Of a stretch of 64,000 nt of DNA, positions 25,496-33,861 are shown piece by piece. Source of the stretch: CALUTH01 sp964452495 (lineage in GTDB: Bacteria > Cyanobacteriota > Vampirovibrionia > Gastranaerophilales > Gastranaerophilaceae); contig CAYVMC010000006.1 in NCBI GenBank assembly GCA_964452495.1, positions 24,511 to 88,510 on the forward strand, written 5' to 3'. Both the position numbers and the translations under genes were made by a program. Below the pieces are notes generated by a model that was not told the origin of the DNA, made no database searches, and was given only the letters and a program-made list of their open reading frames with translations. Positions within the stretch are counted from its first letter, which is position 1. Each line of letters starts with the position of its first letter.

Positions 25496-26449
25496 CTAGT
25501 CTGCATAGCAGTTCAAAAGTCCGCTCAGCCTCATCTTATTTAATGCCCGTGCTTCTGTCTGTCTGATACATTCTTTTGTAACACCAAACATTTTACCGAT
25601 TTCTTCAAGGGTTTTTCTTGCAGAATTTTCCAGCCCGAATCTCATCTTCAAAACATCCTGCTCACGTTCTTTCAGGGTAGAAATAACAACGTGAAGATCG
25701 TGTTTTAAACGTTCGTATTCAATATTACTCTCAAGATTTGAATTCTCATCTTTTAATACTTCTGCAAGATTCATTTCACTGCCGTCTTTGCCATCAATAC
25801 CACCATCAAGAGAAATGCTGGTATTATATGCAGAGAGGTAAGAAACTATTTTTTCCGGTTCAACATTCATCCTCTTTGCAACGTCTTCGGTCTTAACCTT
25901 ACAATCATACGCCCGTTCCATTTCAGTTTTGATTTTTGAATATCTGGACAGTGTTTCCTGAACATATACAGGTATTTTCATACAGTAAGCCTGTTCGGAG
26001 ATTGCCTTAAACATAGCCTGCTTAATCCACCAGCCGGCATACGTTGCAAATCTGTACCCAAAATCAGGGTTAAATTTTTCAACTGCAACCATAAGCCCTA
26101 AATTACCTTCCTGAATAAGGTCAACGTAAGGGATTTTGGCAATATGAATACTTTTCTTTGCAATAGTAAATACAAGTTTAAGATTTGCATTTACAAGTAT
26201 TTTCTTTGCTTCTTTGTCACCGGCCTTAATTCTTGCAGTAATTTCAGCCTCTTCCTGTGCATTAAGCGACTTGTAAGAATATACACGCTTGATATAACGT
26301 GCAAATTCGCTTTCCGGAAGCACGGCGATAAAACTTTTGGTTTTAAACGGAGAAGTAGAAAACTCCATTTCGGTTTGTTCTGTTTTAAATGAGTGGAAAA
26401 GGTTTTGTGATTTTTCTGTTTGTGATTTGCGGGGGAAATGATTTGTCAT
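25496..26449 (-). CDS. Alternative sigma-70 family factor (group 2/3-like)
   Basis: The 317-aa protein lacks region 1.1 but has regions 1.2 to 4.2. Region 2 reads VDLIQEGNLGLMVAVEKF, then FATYAGWWIKQAM (2.3-2.4). Region 3 begins IPVYVQETLSRYSKI. Region 4 reads LKEREQDVLKMRFGLENS and TLEEIGKMFGVTKECIRQTE with the helix-turn-helix. The unusual first 45 residues are Phe/Ser/Lys-rich. It would direct RNA polymerase to vegetative-like -35/-10 promoters, perhaps under stress. Its own promoter lies inside a 31-bp palindrome (26558-26588), so it is probably tightly controlled. The gene's hairpin-bearing 3' flank is described separately. Confidence 0.92.
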   Translation of the reverse strand: MTNHFPRKSQTEKSQNLFHSFKTEQTEMEFSTSPFKTKSFIAVLPESEFARYIKRVYSYKSLNAQEEAEITARIKAGDKEAKKILVNANLKLVFTIAKKSIHIAKIPYVDLIQEGNLGLMVAVEKFNPDFGYRFATYAGWWIKQAMFKAISEQAYCMKIPVYVQETLSRYSKIKTEMERAYDCKVKTEDVAKRMNVEPEKIVSYLSAYNTSISLDGGIDGKDGSEMNLAEVLKDENSNLESNIEYERLKHDLHVVISTLKEREQDVLKMRFGLENSARKTLEEIGKMFGVTKECIRQTEARALNKMRLSGLLNCYAD

Positions 26450-26479
26450 AATATTAAACTCCTATTTTTTCATTGCAAA

Positions 26480-26512
26480 CTAAGCCTCAAAAAGAGTATC
26501 TGCTTCTTTCAT
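26480..26512 (-). CDS. Possible 10-aa leader peptide upstream of the sigma-factor gene
   Basis: In the sigma-factor mRNA leader, an ATG preceded by CTGGAG at 7-nt spacing opens a frame encoding MKEADTLFEA and then stops, 31 nt before the sigma-factor start codon. It could be a translated upstream ORF. With only ten codons, chance is a real alternative. Confidence 0.3.
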   Translation of the reverse strand: MKEADTLFEA

Positions 26513-26557
26513 ACAGAAACTCCAGGGCTGTTGGGCGATACACCTTGATATAACCTA

Positions 26558-26595
26558 TATATACTCAATATATCATATCGAGTATATAAATTCAA
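26558..26595 (-). promoter_or_regulatory. Promoter of the sigma-factor gene overlapping a 31-bp palindrome
   Basis: On the minus strand, TTGAAT (26590-26595) and TATATT (26567-26572) are 17 nt apart. A palindrome spanning 26558-26588 (ATACTC and GAGTAT half-sites, 14 paired positions with one mismatch, 3-nt centre) covers the spacer and -10 box. That geometry is typical of a repressor operator. Confidence 0.6.
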
Positions 26596-26770
26596 CCCTT
26601 TTGTTAAGAAACTTTAAGCAAAAGTCCACTTTTTTGAAATTATTGTTACAAAAGTTAATAATCACCACGGGTTAAACTTCGTAATCCCTCTCTCGTATTC
26701 GCACCAAAAACCAGACTGTAGAATAGAATTTAAGAAAATTAGTATACTCTTTACATATATTTATTTTTTA

Positions 26771-26799
26771 TTGACATCAACCTGTGTTAAGACGAAAAT
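26771..26799 (+). promoter_or_regulatory. Sigma-70 promoter for the 26838-dut unit
   Basis: TTGACA (26771-26776), 17-nt spacer, GAAAAT (26794-26799), about 39 bp before the ATG at 26838. It is the only strong plus-strand promoter seen ahead of the short ORF and dut. Confidence 0.6.
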
Positions 26800-26837
26800 A
26801 TTGATTGAATAATTATCACAAAACATAAGGCAAAGAT

Positions 26838-27011
26838 ATGAAAGTTGAAAAAATAAACGCACTATCAGCAGAATGCAGACCGAGGAAAATGGATTTTATC
26901 AAATACAGTAACAAGTCCTATACATCAAATCCGGCTGTAAAAACGGATAATTGTTTTACAAAATCATTAGACAGGGAAAACAGCCTTATGTCACTCAATT
27001 TTCTTGCATAA
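26838..27011 (+). CDS. 57-aa unknown protein upstream of dut
   Basis: An ATG at 26838 opens a 57-codon frame ending at 27011, 18 bp before dut. The peptide starts MKVEKINALSAECRPRKMDF and is polar, with one aromatic-rich stretch (DFIKYSNKSY) and no hydrophobic segment. The start resembles the shared leaders of other proteins here, but no folded domain follows. Shine-Dalgarno support is weak (AAGG). It could be a short tagged protein, a remnant of a longer tagged gene, or a leader. Confidence 0.45.
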   Translation: MKVEKINALSAECRPRKMDFIKYSNKSYTSNPAVKTDNCFTKSLDRENSLMSLNFLA

Positions 27012-27029
27012 TAAGTATTAAGGAGAAGT

Positions 27030-27479
27030 ATGGAACAATACACTACAACCCTCAAAATAGAGAGGCTTGCACACAACAAGTTTTTACCCGAATACAAAAC
27101 AGAAGGTGCAGCAGGTATGGATTTGTGTGCGGCAATTGATGAGCCTGTTACATTACAGCCGCTTGAGCGTAAACTTATTCCAACTGGGATTAAAATAGAA
27201 CTTGAACACGGGTTTGAAGCACAGGTAAGACCACGTTCAGGTATGAGTATCAAACACGGCATAACTCTTATTAACTGTGTAGGTACGATTGATGAGGATT
27301 ACCGTGGAGAAGTTTGTGTACCGATTGTAAATATTAGCAACGAAGCGTATACAATCCAGCCGCAGGAAAGAATTGCACAAATGGTTATAGCTAAAACCGA
27401 ACATGCCAAAATAGAAGTTCTCTCAGAGTTGACAGGAACAGCACGTGGTGCCGGCGGGTTTGGCTCTACAGGAAAATAG
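27030..27479 (+). CDS. dut: dUTP diphosphatase
   Basis: The 149-aa trimeric dUTPase shows motif 1 (GAAGMDLCAA), motif 2 (RPRSGMSIKHG), motif 3 (NCVGTIDEDYRGEV), motif 4 (ERIAQMVI) and the C-terminal motif 5 (RGAGGFGSTGK) in order. It hydrolyses dUTP to dUMP, preventing uracil in DNA and feeding thymidylate synthesis. AAGGAGAAGT precedes the ATG. An intrinsic terminator follows directly. Length is typical. Confidence 0.97.
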   Translation: MEQYTTTLKIERLAHNKFLPEYKTEGAAGMDLCAAIDEPVTLQPLERKLIPTGIKIELEHGFEAQVRPRSGMSIKHGITLINCVGTIDEDYRGEVCVPIVNISNEAYTIQPQERIAQMVIAKTEHAKIEVLSELTGTARGAGGFGSTGK

Positions 27480-27491
27480 TAAACAATAAAA

Positions 27492-27516
27492 AACGCTCTA
27501 AAAGAGCGTTTTTTAT
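27492..27516 (+). terminator. Intrinsic terminator after dut
   Basis: AACGCTCT (27492-27499) and AGAGCGTT (27503-27510) form an 8-bp stem with an AAA loop, followed by a T tract. A run of A residues on the other side makes it potentially bidirectional. Confidence 0.92.
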
Positions 27517-27574
27517 TATAGCACCCTATCATATCCGTGCTATATGCCTGTTTTATGGCTATTAGAATTAGCCT

Positions 27575-27790
27575 ATGGCAAATAGTACGATAGAATTAGT
27601 TATACATAATATAAAATATTATAGAAATTTAAGAAAACTTACTCAAGAAAAGTTAAGCGAAATTTCAGGAATATCAAAAGATTATTTGTCAGAAATTGAA
27701 CGTGGTAAAAAACTACCTAGCATAAAAAGATTAGTACTAATCGCAGATGCCCTTAATATTGCTGCATATAAACTACTTATTAATATTTAA
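27575..27790 (+). CDS. XRE-family helix-turn-helix regulator
   Basis: This 71-aa protein is essentially a single HTH_3 domain: KLTQEKLSEISGISKDYLSE forms the two DNA-reading helices, followed by IERGKKLPSIKRLVLIADAL. It has no ligand or dimerisation domain. Short solitary XRE proteins regulate adjacent genes or act as antitoxin or phage-type repressors. No toxin partner is visible nearby. A TAGAAT (27563-27568) sits 6 nt before the ATG with no Shine-Dalgarno, a leaderless arrangement. Targets unknown. Confidence 0.9.
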   Translation: MANSTIELVIHNIKYYRNLRKLTQEKLSEISGISKDYLSEIERGKKLPSIKRLVLIADALNIAAYKLLINI

Positions 27791-27966
27791 TCTCAAGCAC
27801 TCATCTTCACTCCCCCTCCCCATACGCTCTGTAGCCCTTATTTCGGGGGAGAAAATATATTTACCCTCTACACAAAACTTAACAATTATTAATTTATGAT
27901 TAAGTTTTATTTGATTTATTCAAAATCACATTAAAATAATAATGTAATAAATTGGAGTTTAAATTT

Positions 27967-30594
27967 ATGATAGATTTTAATCGTTTTACCAACTACAGTC
28001 AGGAAATAATCTTCGGGGCATCTGCAAAGATGAACTATTACAAAAACCCCGAAATCCAGCCGGAACACATTTTACTGACAATGATTGAGGATAACGGTAT
28101 AAGCAAAGACTATTTAACAGAATTAAAATTACTTAATCAGAATTTTATAAATGCAATCGTTGCAAAAATAAAAACCTATCCTGTACTCTCAAACCCGCAA
28201 AACCCGCAGCAATTGTTCGTCTCAAGCAACACGAACAGATTGTTTGAAATCGCAGATAGTATTGCAAGGGAATCGGGTGATGAATTTATCGGGATTGAAA
28301 GTATTTTACTTGCAATGACAAAACTTGAAGGAAGCGGAATACAAGAAATACTTAAAAATTTTAGAGTAAATGAAGCTTCAGTAAGAAATGTTATAAAAAA
28401 AATAAAAGGAAACAAAAAAGTGGATAGTAAAAATGCAGAAGAAAATATGAAGGCACTTGAAAAATATTCAACAGACCTTACAGAACTTGCCCGCAAAGGG
28501 AAATTAGACCCTGTTATAGGACGTGACGAAGAAATCAGAAGAATTATTCAGGTACTTAATCGGAGAACAAAAAACAATCCGGTACTTATTGGTGAACCGG
28601 GTGTCGGTAAAACCGCAATAGTAGAAGGACTTGCACAAAGAATTATCAGGGGGGACGTTCCTGAAAGCCTTAAAGACGTTAAACTCGTATCGCTTGATAT
28701 GGGAGCCCTTGTTGCCGGAGCAAAGTTCCGCGGCGAATTTGAAGAACGACTAAAGGCCGTATTAAAAGATGTTGAAGAATCAAACGGCGATATTGTAATG
28801 TTTATTGATGAACTTCATACTGTTGTCGGCGCTGGCTCAACCGATGGTGCTATGGATGCAGGAAACCTCTTAAAACCAATGCTTGCAAGAGGTGTACTGC
28901 GTACAATAGGTGCCACAACTATCAACGAGTATCGTAAATATATAGAAAAGGATCCTGCGCTTGAAAGAAGATTTCAACCGGTAATGGTTGATGAACCTTC
29001 TGTTGAAGATACAATAAGTATTTTAAGGGGATTAAAAGAGAAATATGAAGTTCACCATGGAATAAGAATTCTTGATGAAGCACTTATTCAAGCAGCAAAA
29101 CTTTCAGACAGGTATATCACGGACAGATTCTTGCCGGATAAGGCTATTGACCTGATAGATGAAGCAGCCTCTTCATTGAGGATTGAAATTGACTCTATGC
29201 CTGAAGAGATTGATTCTATGTTAAGACAGAAAATCCAACTTGAAATAGAGCGAGAAGCACTTAAAAAGGAAACAAGCGAGGAATGTATTGCAAAGGTTGA
29301 AAAAATCAGCAAGGAAATAACCGAGCTTGAAGGGAAGATTGCGGAAATGAAAACCCAATGGGAGGCTGAAAAGAATTCCATCATCGGTGAAGCTGCAATA
29401 AAAGATGAGATAGATAAAGTTAAAAACAAAATTGCTGAAGCAGAACGAAATACTGATTTACAAACTGCCGCAGAACTTAAATACGGCACACTACTTGAAC
29501 TAGAAAAGAAACTTAAATCAATCCAGAATAAAGAAAAAACAGAAAATAAGCTGTTGAAAGAACAAATTGACGGCAGTGACATTGCGGCGGTCGTAAGTAA
29601 ATGGACAGGTATACCTGTTACAAAGCTTGTAGAAAGCGAAATGCAAAAACTTCTCCATATGGAAGATGTACTACATAAACGTTTAATCGGGCAGGATGAA
29701 GCAGTTGATATTGTTTCAGATGCAATAAGACGTGCAAGAAGCGGTTTAAAAGATCCCAAACGTCCTATTGGTACATTTATTTTCTTAGGACCGACCGGTG
29801 TAGGTAAAACTGAACTTGCCAAAGCACTTGCTGAATTTTTATTTAATGATGAAGATTCAATCATACGTATTGATATGAGCGAGTACATGGAAAAACATAA
29901 TGTTGCAAGGCTTGTTGGCGCCCCTCCAGGATATGTCGGATATGAAGAAGGCGGACAACTTACGGAAGCCGTCAGAAGAAAACCTTATTCTGTCATTCTA
30001 TTTGATGAAATTGAAAAAGCACACCCAGATGTATTTAATATAATGCTGCAAATTTTTGATGACGGGCGTTTAACAGATTCTAAGGGCAGAACTGTAGACT
30101 TTAAAAACACTGTTATTATTATGACAAGTAATATAGGCAGTGACATTATCCTTGAAGACTCGCTTAACACAGCATTAAACGGCGGCAACTTTGAAGAAAC
30201 AAAAGACAAAGTTATGACAATTATGCGAGAAAAATTCAAACCGGAATTCCTAAACCGTGTTGACGAAACAATCTTCTTCAAGGCTCTTACTCTTCCACAA
30301 TTGAAAGAAATCGTGGACATTCAGGCTGTAAGTCTTGAAAAACGTCTGGAAGAACAAGGTTTGTCTATAGTTATTACAGAAGAAGCAAAGGAATTGCTTG
30401 CAACAAGAGGTTTCAACCCGATATACGGTGCAAGACCGCTTAAACGCACCATCAGACAACTTATCGAAAATCCGTTATCAAAACTCATACTGGCTCAAAA
30501 ATTCTCTGACGGGGATACCGTTATTGTAGATGTTAAGGATGACGAAATAACATTTGCAAAATCTGACGCAGACGGAAAAACAAGTTGTATATAA
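27967..30594 (+). CDS. clpB: ATP-dependent disaggregase ClpB
   Basis: I start at the ATG at 27967 (875 aa), because the TTG five codons earlier belongs to the Shine-Dalgarno region (TTGGAG). The order is Clp N domain (FNRFTNYSQEIIFGASAKM), AAA1 with Walker A GEPGVGKTA and Walker B VMFIDELHT, a long coiled-coil M domain (about residues 405-525, E/K-rich), AAA2 with GPTGVGKTE and LFDEIEKAHPD, and the C-terminal GFNPIYGARPLKRTI. The M-domain length indicates ClpB rather than ClpC or ClpA, and no IGL/F ClpP-binding loop was noticed. It rescues aggregated proteins with DnaK. No CIRCE element is visible upstream. Confidence 0.95.
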   Translation: MIDFNRFTNYSQEIIFGASAKMNYYKNPEIQPEHILLTMIEDNGISKDYLTELKLLNQNFINAIVAKIKTYPVLSNPQNPQQLFVSSNTNRLFEIADSIARESGDEFIGIESILLAMTKLEGSGIQEILKNFRVNEASVRNVIKKIKGNKKVDSKNAEENMKALEKYSTDLTELARKGKLDPVIGRDEEIRRIIQVLNRRTKNNPVLIGEPGVGKTAIVEGLAQRIIRGDVPESLKDVKLVSLDMGALVAGAKFRGEFEERLKAVLKDVEESNGDIVMFIDELHTVVGAGSTDGAMDAGNLLKPMLARGVLRTIGATTINEYRKYIEKDPALERRFQPVMVDEPSVEDTISILRGLKEKYEVHHGIRILDEALIQAAKLSDRYITDRFLPDKAIDLIDEAASSLRIEIDSMPEEIDSMLRQKIQLEIEREALKKETSEECIAKVEKISKEITELEGKIAEMKTQWEAEKNSIIGEAAIKDEIDKVKNKIAEAERNTDLQTAAELKYGTLLELEKKLKSIQNKEKTENKLLKEQIDGSDIAAVVSKWTGIPVTKLVESEMQKLLHMEDVLHKRLIGQDEAVDIVSDAIRRARSGLKDPKRPIGTFIFLGPTGVGKTELAKALAEFLFNDEDSIIRIDMSEYMEKHNVARLVGAPPGYVGYEEGGQLTEAVRRKPYSVILFDEIEKAHPDVFNIMLQIFDDGRLTDSKGRTVDFKNTVIIMTSNIGSDIILEDSLNTALNGGNFEETKDKVMTIMREKFKPEFLNRVDETIFFKALTLPQLKEIVDIQAVSLEKRLEEQGLSIVITEEAKELLATRGFNPIYGARPLKRTIRQLIENPLSKLILAQKFSDGDTVIVDVKDDEITFAKSDADGKTSCI

Positions 30595-30615
30595 AGCAGA
30601 CAAAAAATAATTTCA

Positions 30616-30660
30616 AGCGCGGGATGTAAATATCCTTAAACCCGCGCTGTTTATTATTTT
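30616..30660. terminator. Terminator between convergent clpB and the beta-lactamase-fold gene
   Basis: AGCGCGGG (30616-30623) pairs with CCCGCGCT (30641-30648), with an inner GGAT/ATCC pairing possible, followed by GTTTATTATTTT. It serves clpB, and the 3' part overlaps the stop of the convergent gene. Confidence 0.8.
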
Positions 30661-31883
30661 ACAATATCATCATATATAATTTTACTTGCCTGCTGGATAA
30701 ACTCCTTGCCTGCAGGGTGATTAAACGGTCTATTAGCAAGAATTACAACAATATATCTTTTACCGTTGGGCGCATAAACAATACCCGCATCACCAAGCAT
30801 TGTACCAATATCACCCGTTTTATGTACAAAAAGAGCTTTAGGATCGATACCCGCTTGTATGAGTCTGTTATTTTTTACATGGCTCATATAGTCAATTATT
30901 GCTTCCCTTGAAGTTATATTCAAAAACCCCGGATTATCAAGATTATATAGAAGTTTTGCCATTTCCATAGCAGTAGTTGTATTAGTTCCATCCAAATCAG
31001 GCAGCCAATTATTTACTCGGGTCTTATTTAGCCCCCAATCACGCAATCCCGCATTCACATCTTCCATTGAACCCATCTTCGACATAAGCATGTTTGTTGC
31101 AGTATTATCCGAGGTTGTTATCATATCATGTGCCAATTCGTCAATTGTAAGCTTTAAGCCGCTCTGTTTATACTGTAAATCTCCAGAACCTGATGAACGA
31201 TAATAATCAGTAAGGTACATTTCATCATATATAGTAAACTGATTTGCTTCAATAGACTTGAACATTCTGATAAGCACTGGAATTTTTATAATACTTGCTG
31301 CAGGGTAAACCTCATTTTCATTTATCCCGATGTAATTTCCAGAATCATACTCCCATACAAAAATTCCGGGTTTAATCATCGGATAAGATTTCATCAGGTT
31401 TCGGAGTTTGTTTTCAAGCGGTGTAAGTTTATTTGTTAAATAAAGTGACGAAATCTCACGATTAGCTGTATTTACCGGAGTTACAAAATACTCTCCCATA
31501 AAATGTGTGTTACATACTTTTGAGGTTAACGGAAATACCAAATCCCTAACATCAACCTTCGAATCAATTATAGTGCCTGACTTACCAATAAACCCGACCG
31601 GCTCTGTAGTTAACCGTATATTCTGTTTAATATAAGTCTGATAATATATTCGGTCAAACACTTGAGGCAGCACAAAATATGCAATTGCAAGAACCCCCGC
31701 GAGTACTAACAAACGTGACAGAAAATTCAGTATCAGATTTTGTTTCTTGATGACTTTGTGCCTGACTACCTTCTGCTTGTTAACACGTCTTTTGTTTACA
31801 CGCGTATAGCTTACTCTTTCTGCTGTGCGATAATTGTATGCGTACAAAACAATTTCTCCCCAATACATAATAGCATTTTTCAT
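30654..31883 (-). CDS. Membrane-anchored class A beta-lactamase-fold serine hydrolase lacking Glu166
   Basis: The 409-aa protein has a basic cytoplasmic tail, one membrane helix (about 52-74, LSRLLVLAGVLAIAYFVL) and, from residue 165, a class A beta-lactamase fold. The catalytic motifs are S197-x-x-K200 (AASIIK), S258-D259-N260 and K355-T356-G357 (HKTG). In the omega-loop region the usual W-E-P-E-L-N reads WLPDLD, so the deacylating Glu166 and Asn170 equivalents are replaced. It therefore probably acylates slowly or acts on cell-wall peptides rather than conferring beta-lactam resistance. No Shine-Dalgarno is evident; a TATAAT lies 15 nt before the ATG. Confidence 0.85.
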   Translation of the reverse strand: MKNAIMYWGEIVLYAYNYRTAERVSYTRVNKRRVNKQKVVRHKVIKKQNLILNFLSRLLVLAGVLAIAYFVLPQVFDRIYYQTYIKQNIRLTTEPVGFIGKSGTIIDSKVDVRDLVFPLTSKVCNTHFMGEYFVTPVNTANREISSLYLTNKLTPLENKLRNLMKSYPMIKPGIFVWEYDSGNYIGINENEVYPAASIIKIPVLIRMFKSIEANQFTIYDEMYLTDYYRSSGSGDLQYKQSGLKLTIDELAHDMITTSDNTATNMLMSKMGSMEDVNAGLRDWGLNKTRVNNWLPDLDGTNTTTAMEMAKLLYNLDNPGFLNITSREAIIDYMSHVKNNRLIQAGIDPKALFVHKTGDIGTMLGDAGIVYAPNGKRYIVVILANRPFNHPAGKEFIQQASKIIYDDIVK

Positions 31884-32072
31884 CTCTATATTTCAATTAT
31901 ACCAACAAAATATCATACGTTCAGGGGAAAATAGAGTTTGTATTCCGGGATAGAAACCTAAATCTGTAAGAAAGAACCTGTTTTTCTTTATAAAGTGCAT
32001 ATCTTGATTGGCAAAAACCAACCTAATACTGCATCTCTATCATAATACTCAAAAAAAAACACGTAAAGTAAA

Positions 32073-32747
32073 TTAATAGTCAACCCGTCCGTGAGCCTTT
32101 AAGTATTCCCTAATATTATTTAATGAAGCTTGAACAATACGCGTAATCCTTGACGGCGAAAGTCCTACAGCAACAGCAATATCTTTTGCCTGCATATTCC
32201 TGTAAAAACGATATTCTACAACCGTCCTCTCTTTAGGTGGAAGCTTTGCAATTGCTTCTTTGATAAGACGTGACATTTCAATTATTTCAGCTTTTTCATC
32301 AGGCATTGCAGAAGGGTCTTTTATAAAGTCAAATGGGGATGCATTATCAGATGCCGCAGCTGCAAGTCCGTCTATTGAAAGAATTGTTTCATAAACAGCT
32401 TCACGAACTTTTCCAGGGGAAATATTGAATTCTGTTGATTCATCTTCGGAGTATTCATCTTTTATATAATCATCTTCCACTTTTGCCTTAGTTTTTACAG
32501 AATACCACTTAAACCGATGTCTCAATTCATTTCTTATAGCCCATTTAATAGCGGTGCCCATATAGGCATCGTTATAATGTGCAAGCTGTTCTGGTGTTTT
32601 GTTCTTTATCATCGCCTGAACGGCTATAATACCAATGCTTACAAGCTCTTCATACTCAAGCATATGCTTTGGCATCCTCTTATGCTCAATTCTCGCCACT
32701 CTCTGAACAACACCAATGTATTGTTTTAATATAGAACTATTTTCCAT
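32073..32747 (-). CDS. Sigma-28/FliA-like sigma factor
   Basis: The protein of 224 aa is counted from the ATG at 32747; a TTG two codons earlier is less likely. Region 2 reads LEYEELVSIGIIAVQAMI, then AYMGTAIKWAIRNELRHRFKW. Region 4 reads LPPKERTVVEYRFYRNMQ and AKDIAVAVGLSPSRITRIVQ. The acidic middle is variable. It lies 13 bp after flhB, which supports a flagellar (FliA/WhiG-type) role over a general stress role. By family it would transcribe late flagellar genes. The flagellin promoter in this window, however, fits sigma-70 better, so its targets are uncertain. Confidence 0.82.
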   Translation of the reverse strand: MENSSILKQYIGVVQRVARIEHKRMPKHMLEYEELVSIGIIAVQAMIKNKTPEQLAHYNDAYMGTAIKWAIRNELRHRFKWYSVKTKAKVEDDYIKDEYSEDESTEFNISPGKVREAVYETILSIDGLAAAASDNASPFDFIKDPSAMPDEKAEIIEMSRLIKEAIAKLPPKERTVVEYRFYRNMQAKDIAVAVGLSPSRITRIVQASLNNIREYLKAHGRVDY

Positions 32748-32760
32748 AACCAATTAAAAG

Positions 32761-33843
32761 TTAACTTTTCTCTATATTACCTTGTTTTTTATTATTTTTC
32801 AAGCTGTATACAAAAAGTAAAATTTCAGCAACCGCTTTATACAATTCCGGCGGAATCTCTTGATTAATTTCAACAAGCCTAAACACAGCTCTTGCAACAG
32901 GCGGATTGTCAATAATGGGAACCTGATGTTTTTCTGCAATCTCTATAATTTGTTTTGCAATAAGCTCTGTCCCTTTAGCAATAAGCGTAGGAGACTGCAT
33001 TGTCTCAGCATCGTACTTAAGTGCGCAGGCAACATGAACAGGATTTCTTACAACAAAATCTGCATCCGGAACACTATCCATTGCCCCTCTCTGGAGCATT
33101 GCCATACGCCGCTGTCTTAATGCAGCCTTTACATTAGGATCACCTTCGGAGTTCTTATATTCATCTTTTATCTCTTTAAATGACATTTTCTGATCTTTTA
33201 AAAATTTCCACCGAGTAACACCATAGTCAGCCGCTGCAATTACAAGAAAAGCTATTCCCGCCTTAAAAACAAATTCTACAATTAGTGAACCAAATTCTAT
33301 CATTATTGCAAACTGGTTGTCTATTGCCGCAAGCATAAGAATACTCTCAAGATGCGCACGATAAACAGACCAGCCTACATAACCCAGTATAATTACTTTC
33401 ATAATGTTTTTAAAAAGTTCAAAAAACGTTTTAGGGTTAATAAGATTTTTAAAATACTTTGTCGGGTTCAATTTATCAAGTTTAGGCACAAGCGGTGTAA
33501 CAGTTACAAGCGGTCCTACCTGCATAAAATCAGAAATTATTGCAACTAATGCAGCAATAAAAAGTAATGGAAATATAATAAGTGCAAACGGAACAATTGT
33601 TACTGTCATAATGTACGAAATTCCTATGTCAGAAATGTGTGCATTTGGAATTTGCTCATACAAATTCGTAAACATTCCGCTAATTTGATTCCATAAAAAC
33701 GGGGAAATTCCTTTTATAATATAAAACATTATAAGCAATGAAAGAGCAATGCCAACCTCTTTGGATTTGACAACCTGTCCTTCTTTTCGTGCTTTATCCA
33801 GCTTCTGAGGCGTTGCCTCAAACTGTTTATCTTCATCTCCCAT
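32761..33843 (-). CDS. flhB: Flagellar export-gate protein FlhB
   Basis: The 360-aa protein has the FlhB start (KQFEATPQKLDKARKEGQVV), four membrane segments, and a cytoplasmic domain with the autocleavage site at Asn267-Pro268. The usual NPTH reads NPVH (ADFVVRNPVHVACALKYD), followed by ADNPPVAR-like IDNPPVARAVF. FlhB forms the export gate with FlhA and switches substrate class after self-cleavage between Asn and Pro. Val in place of Thr should not remove the cleaved bond. Non-flagellar SctU proteins also have NPTH, but the adjacent sigma-28-like gene and the flagellin at 60610 favour the flagellar assignment. No other export-apparatus gene is in the window. Confidence 0.93.
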   Translation of the reverse strand: MGDEDKQFEATPQKLDKARKEGQVVKSKEVGIALSLLIMFYIIKGISPFLWNQISGMFTNLYEQIPNAHISDIGISYIMTVTIVPFALIIFPLLFIAALVAIISDFMQVGPLVTVTPLVPKLDKLNPTKYFKNLINPKTFFELFKNIMKVIILGYVGWSVYRAHLESILMLAAIDNQFAIMIEFGSLIVEFVFKAGIAFLVIAAADYGVTRWKFLKDQKMSFKEIKDEYKNSEGDPNVKAALRQRRMAMLQRGAMDSVPDADFVVRNPVHVACALKYDAETMQSPTLIAKGTELIAKQIIEIAEKHQVPIIDNPPVARAVFRLVEINQEIPPELYKAVAEILLFVYSLKNNKKQGNIEKS

Positions 33844-33861
33844 TTGTGATTATGCCCCGGG

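Noticed and set aside
29088..29888. 266-aa minus-strand ORF
   Set aside because: It is fully antisense to clpB, Ser/Leu/Ile-rich as expected from reverse reading of the M domain and AAA2; no domain is recognisable.
30654..31883. Antibiotic-resistance beta-lactamase
   Set aside because: The fold motifs are there, but the Glu166 and Asn170 equivalents are missing, so calling it a resistance gene is not supported.
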